Source of the DNA: Acytostelium subglobosum LB1
Lineage: Eukaryota; Evosea; Eumycetozoa; Acytosteliales; Acytosteliaceae
Length of the DNA: 64,000 nt
Assembly (NCBI RefSeq): GCF_000787575.1
Contig: NW_012236498.1
Location: forward strand, 192,325 to 256,324
Direction: 5' to 3'
In this document: piece by piece, positions 58,758 through 64,000 of the stretch
How the letters are laid out: each line of letters opens with the position of its first letter
Numbering within the stretch: the first letter of the stretch is position 1
Notes under the pieces: model-generated
The model's input: the letters and a program-made list of their open reading frames with translations, nothing else
What the model was told of the DNA's origin: nothing
The model's database searches: none
Program-made: the position numbers and the translations under genes

Positions 58758-60059
58758 TTATTTCTTTGGATTCCATAACCTTTTAAATACATTTAGTAAT
58801 GATGATGATGGTGATGATGTTGGACTCTTGTTGGATGATGTATATAGTGGATGTGGAGGACGTTGTTGTACTGATTTGATGTATTGATGTATTTCCAATT
58901 GGTTGTGATCAATTGCCAAGTCCATCAGTGAATTGAGCTCACTGAAATGTTGCCTCTCATCGTCCATTATCCTTTTGATTGCACCAATGTTACCTAATAT
59001 AATCGCATATTTTATACCTCTTATTGTTGGTCTACATTCGAATTGATCAATCAACTTGCCAATCAGCTGTTCATCGCCATTCATACAACTCTCGTCACCA
59101 ATTCGAAAAGAGTATTCTGCCGTGAATTGATCGCCCATCTCTTTCAACATCCTTACAACCATATCACTGTCCTTACAATGACGTACAAAGTGTAGTACTG
59201 TCAATGGAAATACTGTCGTTTTTAGGTAGTTGTCCTTGTCAAAGTCGTTGTTGTCATTGTTGTTGTTGTTGTTTAAGTGATTGAGGATTGCCTTGTGATG
59301 ACCTTTATAACTTGTGATGTATAGTGCGTCAAGATTGTTTCCAGGTACAAATCCAAGTTTACGGTCTTGATCACGAACGAATGACCACACTTGTCTGCGA
59401 AGTACGACGTTGTTGAAGAGTACTGAACGAAACAATGAGTCTGGAACAAAGCCTTGGCTATGTGGTTGAAGGACGGGTGGAGCCAATATCCGTGGAACAA
59501 GACTGATCTCTGGATCTTTGGTATTGTTCATGATCAAGTCCATTATAATGTTCCTTAGAGTGTCTAGGAGGTGACTGCTTTGATTATGGTTCGACTCGAT
59601 GTAATGGTATGCAGAGAATTCCAGTGCCATCTGGCAACATTGTTGATAGGTGACCACTCTTGATTGGTGTAGGTCCGTCTTGTTACCAATGATCACCATT
59701 TTGGTGCGATGACCATATCGCTGGAATTCGTTGGCCCAACGAGTGAAGTTTTGGTACGACTCCAAGTTGGTCACGTCAAAGACAAACAGCACCAGTGAGA
59801 AGGCTGGGATTAGACTACTGCTGTGATCCATTGTGATTGACACATGTGGGTGATCATCATTGAGTTGTGGCATGTCCAATGCGAATGTCGACACTGATGG
59901 CATCATATAACTCACTAGACGTTCCTTCTCCACTGGTCTAGCATTTGAAGAATAGTCCAGAATTCTCTTTAAAACAGTGAACTTGCCAACATTTGTATCA
60001 CCAATGATCTTTATCCTGTAGACAGATGGCTTGATCTTATAAGTACGAAATACAGACAT
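58758..60059 (-). CDS. degenerate Ras/Rab-like GTPase fused to ankyrin-like region
   Basis: Single exon, 433 residues. Residues about 10-185 follow a small-GTPase plan: YRIKIIGDTNVGKF (P-loop), FSLVLFVFDVTNLESYQN (family strand 4 segment), VIIGNKTDLH (intact NKxD guanine motif). But the P-loop ends GKF where S/T should bind Mg2+, the D-x-x-G of switch II reads DMPQ, and the last SAK reads SAY, so nucleotide hydrolysis is doubtful. From about 215 comes a domain seen in dictyostelid ankyrin-type proteins (FRSVLFNNVVLRRQVWSFV, then repeats ALYITSYKGHHKAILNHL and others) with an Asn/Asp run. A pseudo-GTPase adaptor is inferred. Confidence 0.7.
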   Translation of the reverse strand: MSVFRTYKIKPSVYRIKIIGDTNVGKFTVLKRILDYSSNARPVEKERLVSYMMPSVSTFALDMPQLNDDHPHVSITMDHSSSLIPAFSLVLFVFDVTNLESYQNFTRWANEFQRYGHRTKMVIIGNKTDLHQSRVVTYQQCCQMALEFSAYHYIESNHNQSSHLLDTLRNIIMDLIMNNTKDPEISLVPRILAPPVLQPHSQGFVPDSLFRSVLFNNVVLRRQVWSFVRDQDRKLGFVPGNNLDALYITSYKGHHKAILNHLNNNNNNDNNDFDKDNYLKTTVFPLTVLHFVRHCKDSDMVVRMLKEMGDQFTAEYSFRIGDESCMNGDEQLIGKLIDQFECRPTIRGIKYAIILGNIGAIKRIMDDERQHFSELNSLMDLAIDHNQLEIHQYIKSVQQRPPHPLYTSSNKSPTSSPSSSLLNVFKRLWNPKK

Positions 60060-60559
60060 TATATATTATTATTATTATATTGTTGTTATGTTATGATCAT
60101 TTGGAATGTTTGTTGTGAATCCATCTTTTACTTCCTTATCCTCCTCTTTCTTTTGATGTTTCAGATTCAAAGAGACACGAATCAACCCCAAACAAACAGA
60201 TTCATTATATTTAAAGAGCGAGTGTAAGTTGTAAAGTAAACTTGTAATGTCGTACAACAATATCAATAGTATGTATGTTACTCTTGAGTTATTGATACAA
60301 CAACAATTACAACGACAACAACAACAACAACTACAACAACAGCTACAACACTGTTTGTGTGTCAATCTCTTTATCTCTCTTTGGTTGTTGGTTTGATTGA
60401 TGTGTTTTTAATTCATTTTTATTGTGTGTTGTTCAAGGTGGGAGTGAAGAGAATGGGAGAGGGGTGTGTTGTTCATCAAGTGACTTCAATCGTCATTCTC
60501 GATCAAGCACAAAAGTATTACATACATACTATTTATAAACAACTACATATACAGACAAA
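60060..60559. promoter_or_regulatory. divergent promoter region
   Basis: 500 bp between the GTPase-like gene and pyrophosphatase. Contains a CAA run (60300-60350) and CTCT runs. A frame on the minus strand with Cys-rich repeats (60250-60365) is the shadow of the CAA run. No gene recognised. Confidence 0.5.
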
Positions 60560-61408
60560 ATGACTATTACAACAAAGATTGTTGGAGAGGAGGGAGCCGG
60601 TTCATTCCGTGTTTACTTTAGTAAGTAAATCAGTAAACCTTACTCTTCTCTCTCTCTCTCACATCACTCACTCTCAACTACATAAACAGTGAACGGTGAT
60701 CATGTTGTCTCACCATTCCATGATGTCCCACTCTGGGTCAACCAGCAAACTGCTGTTGCCAATATGTTGGTTGAGATCCCACGAGGAACCAATGCCAAGA
60801 TGGAGATCTCTACAAAGGAGTTGATGAACCCAATCAAGCAGGACGTCAAGGACGGTAAGCTCCGTTTCGTTCACGACAAGTACCCATTCAACTATGGTGC
60901 TCTGCCACAGACATGGGAGAATCCAAACCACGTCCATCCAGACACTGGTGCCAAGGGTGACAACGACCCCCTTGATGCCTGTGAGATTGGTTCTGCACTT
61001 GGCACCCAAGGACAGTTCAAGCAGGTCAAGGTACTCGGTGTCTGGGCCATGTTGGACGCCGGTGAGACTGACTGGAAGATCCTCTGTATCGATGTTACCG
61101 ATCCATTGGCTGCTCAAATCAACACCATTGAGGATGTTGAGAAGCATATGCCAGGAAAGATTGAGGAGGTGTTCACCTTCTTGAGAGACTACAAGATCCC
61201 CGACGGAAAGGGACCAAACAAGTTTGCCTTTGACAGCAAGCTGTTGGACAAGGAGTTCGCCGTCAAGATCACCAACGAGACACACGAGGAGTGGAAGGCA
61301 CTGGTCACCGGTGCTTGCGAGTCCCCATTGGCCATCGAGTCCACCCTTAAGGAGGGTGTCAAGAAGTCCGTCTGCGGTCTTGCTACCAAGACTCAATTGA
61401 AGCTATGA
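60560..61408 (+). CDS. ppa1: soluble inorganic pyrophosphatase (family I)
   Basis: Two exons (60560-60620, 60690-61408), 259 residues; the junction restores VYFMNGDHVVSPFHDVPL. Family I signature D-x-D-P-x-D appears as DNDPLD, preceded by DKYPFNYGALPQTWENP with the conserved Lys/Tyr/Gly residues, and followed by VLGVWAMLDAGETDWK. Length and lack of a transit peptide fit the cytosolic eukaryotic enzyme. It hydrolyses pyrophosphate from biosynthetic reactions and pulls them forward. C-ending codons dominate, as in highly expressed genes. A short first exon of 61 nt is notable. Confidence 0.95.
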
Positions 61409-61549
61409 ATCGACGACCCATCTCAACGACTACGTCACTCCCTTCCAGTTTCAAAGTTATAAAGTGATCAAAACACAGTGATTTGTTCAACAATCTTCCA
61501 AACTTATTATTATTGTAAATCAATCAGATATTCGAAAGAGATAGAGATA

Positions 61550-63117
61550 ATGGAGTCACTATCTATATACTTGATCAAATACTTGACTTGTAATTATATA
61601 TTGGATGATGTTGATGTGGCTTGTCTTGCTATGACATGTAGCAAACTACGTAGATGTTTAACATCATCCAACTCAATCGGTCATATACATCTTACTTCAT
61701 ACTATCAACAAAGACATCACGATACCAACAACCAACAAGTACTTATATTTAGTGACTCATATAATATTAAACTCATACCCAATGTATTACCAAACAACTT
61801 AACTACACTATCATTTGGGTACTATTATAATCAACCAATAGTGTCCAATGATGTACTACCACAATCATTAACTAAGCTATCATTTGGATACTCTTATGAT
61901 CAGAAGATAAAGAATGGAATACTACCTCCACTGTTATCACTTACACTTGGTGGATTATACAATCATCCAATCGATGATTCACTTCCATCATCACTCACTG
62001 AACTTATAATGGGCGTAGATTTTAATCATCCATTGCTATCACTACCCAAGTCACTGCGGTCACTTACACTGAGCTATCATTTTAATCATCCAATTGGTCA
62101 TGGAGTACTGCCTAGTGGACTCACCTATCTCAAGTTCAAACAACAGTTTGATCAATACATTGAACCAGGTACATTTCCATCGAGTCTAAAGGAGTTGGTC
62201 TTTGGAGATGATTTTAGGCATCGATTGGTGGAGGGAGTCCTACCTGAAGGTCTACTCATACTACGATACGGACTGTATAGTTCGATTGAGCCACGGGCAC
62301 TACCTCAATCGTTGACAATACTACATATTGGTCCACAGTACAACAGGCCTATTGAACCTGGAGCACTACCAAGACATCACTCACAGAGTTGACATTCAAT
62401 TCCAACGCAAGCTTCAACGAAAAGGTCAATCATACCAATCTTCCAAACTCTGTCAGGACACTTAGATTCGGTCAGAGCTACAACAGACCCATACTACATG
62501 ATACCCTGCCACAGTCACTTACCTTACTCACCTTTGGTACCAACTTTAACTACAGTCTTCCATTGAACACCTTGCCACTATCCCTGACATCGTTGATACT
62601 AGGAAGACATTTCAATCAACTGATTGTGAATGGTCAGCTACCTCACTCAATCACTCGATTGGCATTTGGCTTAAACTTTGATCAGACATTAGTACGTAGT
62701 GTATTGCCATCTGATCTATTGGACCTTACACTCAGCGTCACGTACAAGCAAGTGTTGGCTCCACCCCATACTCTTACACATCTCCAACTTGACAACGCTG
62801 GCTTCTATGGATCAATTAATATGTTTCCAAATGGATTGCGATATGTCAAGGATATACCTAGACTCAAAGCACTGACCATGAGGTGGAATGCAGACTTTGA
62901 CATCAACATGTTGAAACAACTTATAATCAATCTTCCCAGCGTTGAGACATTTAGATTAGAATGTCAAAGTGAACTACATCAATATGTACCATACTCAATA
63001 CGTGTGGTTGATAATGGTCAATGGCTCCTATGTTGTTCAATCAAACAGGTCACCTATCTACCTGTGGAGAGGTTGGAGAATTGTAAGAGGTACTTGAAAC
63101 AAAGGCAACAGCAATAA
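61550..63117 (+). CDS. FNIP-repeat protein, one apparent frameshift
   Basis: Start at MESLSIYLIKYLTC; upstream frame is low complexity. F-box-like N-terminus (VDVACLAMTCSKLRRCL) then about 14 FNIP repeats (LSFGYYYNQPIVSNDVLPQS and so on). The first frame stops at 62392; repeat register continues in the next frame from about 62368 (SLTELTFNSNASFN), with five bases where three or six are expected after ALP. It ends at 63117 in a C-terminal region like other FNIP proteins. No other disruption is visible. Either a sequencing error or a young pseudogene. Same family as the gene at 25811, but the two differ widely in repeat sequence. Confidence 0.75.
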
Positions 63118-63589
63118 AATAAGTTGGGTTGTGTTACCAGTGTGACCTCGCGTGCGAGAGTGGGGAGTGTTCATTCATTCTGTCAATGACTCATTCTGTC
63201 AATGACTCACTCATATGATCACATTAATAATAGTTACTATTACCCATTGATTGGACAGATTGATAGAAGATGGACTGTGCCTATGCCGACGTAGTCAACA
63301 CTCTATCGCGCCTATTCAACTTAATTCTCATTGATTGTAATAAACGATATCTGTTTGTTGCAGTCGAGTAGTTGTGTGTGAATGAATATGCAAGAACCTA
63401 CAGTCACCACAATGATTCATCAGCAGATAGTTAACTTATCTCTATTGTTGTCCACCAATCTCTTTAAAGTATGAACAATACTGCTGGACTCCATTGATTA
63501 TTATTTAAAAAGAGTAGCAGCAGTAGAAAGAAATAACAATACATCAACAACTTATACTTATATTTATATACTATAACAATAACAAAGAC
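63118..63589. promoter_or_regulatory. spacer and promoter upstream of SAR1
   Basis: Contains a tandem duplication of CATTCTGTCAATGACT (63175-63206), AATAAA near 63340, and a TATTTAAAAAG near 63502. No gene recognised. Confidence 0.45.
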
Positions 63590-64000
63590 ATGTTCCTATT
63601 CGATTGGATTGAATCATTACTTAACTGGCTTGGATTCCTCAATAAAGAGGGCACACTGATGATCATCGGCCTTGGAAATGCTGGAAAGGTATGTTCACGG
63701 AACGAGGGATCTTGTGATCTATCACAGTCAACATAAACTGACATTAACCCAATCATTCAATCAATTAATCAATCATGGTATCATAGACTACATTACTGTA
63801 AGTGAATCAACTACATCATAACAAGATAGTTGAAGATATGCCTAACTCTCTCAATCAATCAATCACATAGACAAGTACTCTCTAAAGATGTATTGAGACA
63901 ACATATGCCAACACTAAGACCTCACAGTGATAGCTTCGTATGTGTTGTAGAGCATTGATACATACAGTAGATCACCAACTAACATCAATGTTGACACAAT
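63590..64000 (+). CDS. sar1: SAR1-type COPII GTPase, 5' part (runs off the window)
   Basis: Three exons visible: 63590-63688, 63787-63797 and 63871-63937, then a GTATGT donor at 63938. Product starts MFLFDWIESLLNWLGFLNK, the amphipathic Sar1 N-terminus. It continues with GLGNAGK, TTLL from an 11-nt microexon, and QHMPTLRP, the switch I region with its Thr. SAR1 recruits the COPII coat to ER exit sites. The P-loop reads GLGNAGK where SAR1 normally has GLDNAGK. The remaining exons lie beyond 64000. Confidence 0.85.

Noticed and set aside
60710-61396. 228-residue minus-strand frame
   Set aside because: Shadow of the pyrophosphatase gene, produced by its strong codon bias.

Overview
The window comes from a dictyostelid social amoeba. 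Several signs agree: spliced genes with short introns (about 65-85 nt, donors GTATGT or GTAAGT, an upstream CTAAC-like branch motif), Asn/Gln/Ser/Thr homopolymer runs inside proteins, FNIP-repeat F-box proteins, a DUSE element ahead of a U snRNA gene, and a tRNA-associated chromovirus relative. Coding GC near 48% and pervasive CAAT/TGAT tetranucleotide repeats in introns and spacers argue against Dictyostelium discoideum itself. I cannot name the species.

Layout. 0-7 kb: a zinc-finger-like protein, a 1046-residue beta-helix-like surface protein and a five-exon universal stress protein. 7.2-11.1 kb: a tRNA and retroelement island. tRNA-Ser(AGA) and tRNA-Val(UAC) face each other, each with a retroelement LTR just beyond its 3' end. 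Between them lie a Ty3/gypsy fragment broken by a 100-N gap, a 114-bp MITE inside one LTR, and an F-box gene. 11.4-23.3 kb: nuclear and membrane housekeeping genes, namely URB1 (60S ribosome assembly), ORC6, a U5 snRNA gene, a dual-specificity phosphatase and the SNARE Vti1. 24.5-39.3 kb: a WIP/verprolin-like actin regulator, an FNIP protein, tRNA-Pro(UGG), a GH25 lysozyme, a TMEM185-like protein, an NHE8-like exchanger, a monoamine oxidase-like flavoenzyme, a coiled-coil protein and a DYRK1 kinase. 39.7-48.9 kb: a zizimin-type DOCK exchange factor and an ankyrin-TBC Rab-GAP. 50-64 kb: tandem alkaline phosphatases, an SppA-type protease, DNAJC11, a degenerate GTPase fused to an ankyrin-like region, inorganic pyrophosphatase, a second FNIP protein and the 5' part of SAR1.

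The most unusual locus is 18.0-22.2 kb. ORC6 (minus strand) carries a textbook PCNA-interacting (PIP) box near its C-terminus. The divergently transcribed neighbour is a phosphatase with its own perfect PIP box, a Lys/Glu/Arg-rich charged region and a long acidic insert splitting its catalytic domain, the same module types as the CAF-1 large subunit. A U5 snRNA gene with its DUSE sits in the shared 630-bp spacer. PCNA binding and replication-linked function are inferences from motif and position.

Gene models were spliced by eye from reading frames and splice signals. Exon ends are stated where they decide the protein. No similarity search was run, so family names rest on recognised motifs.
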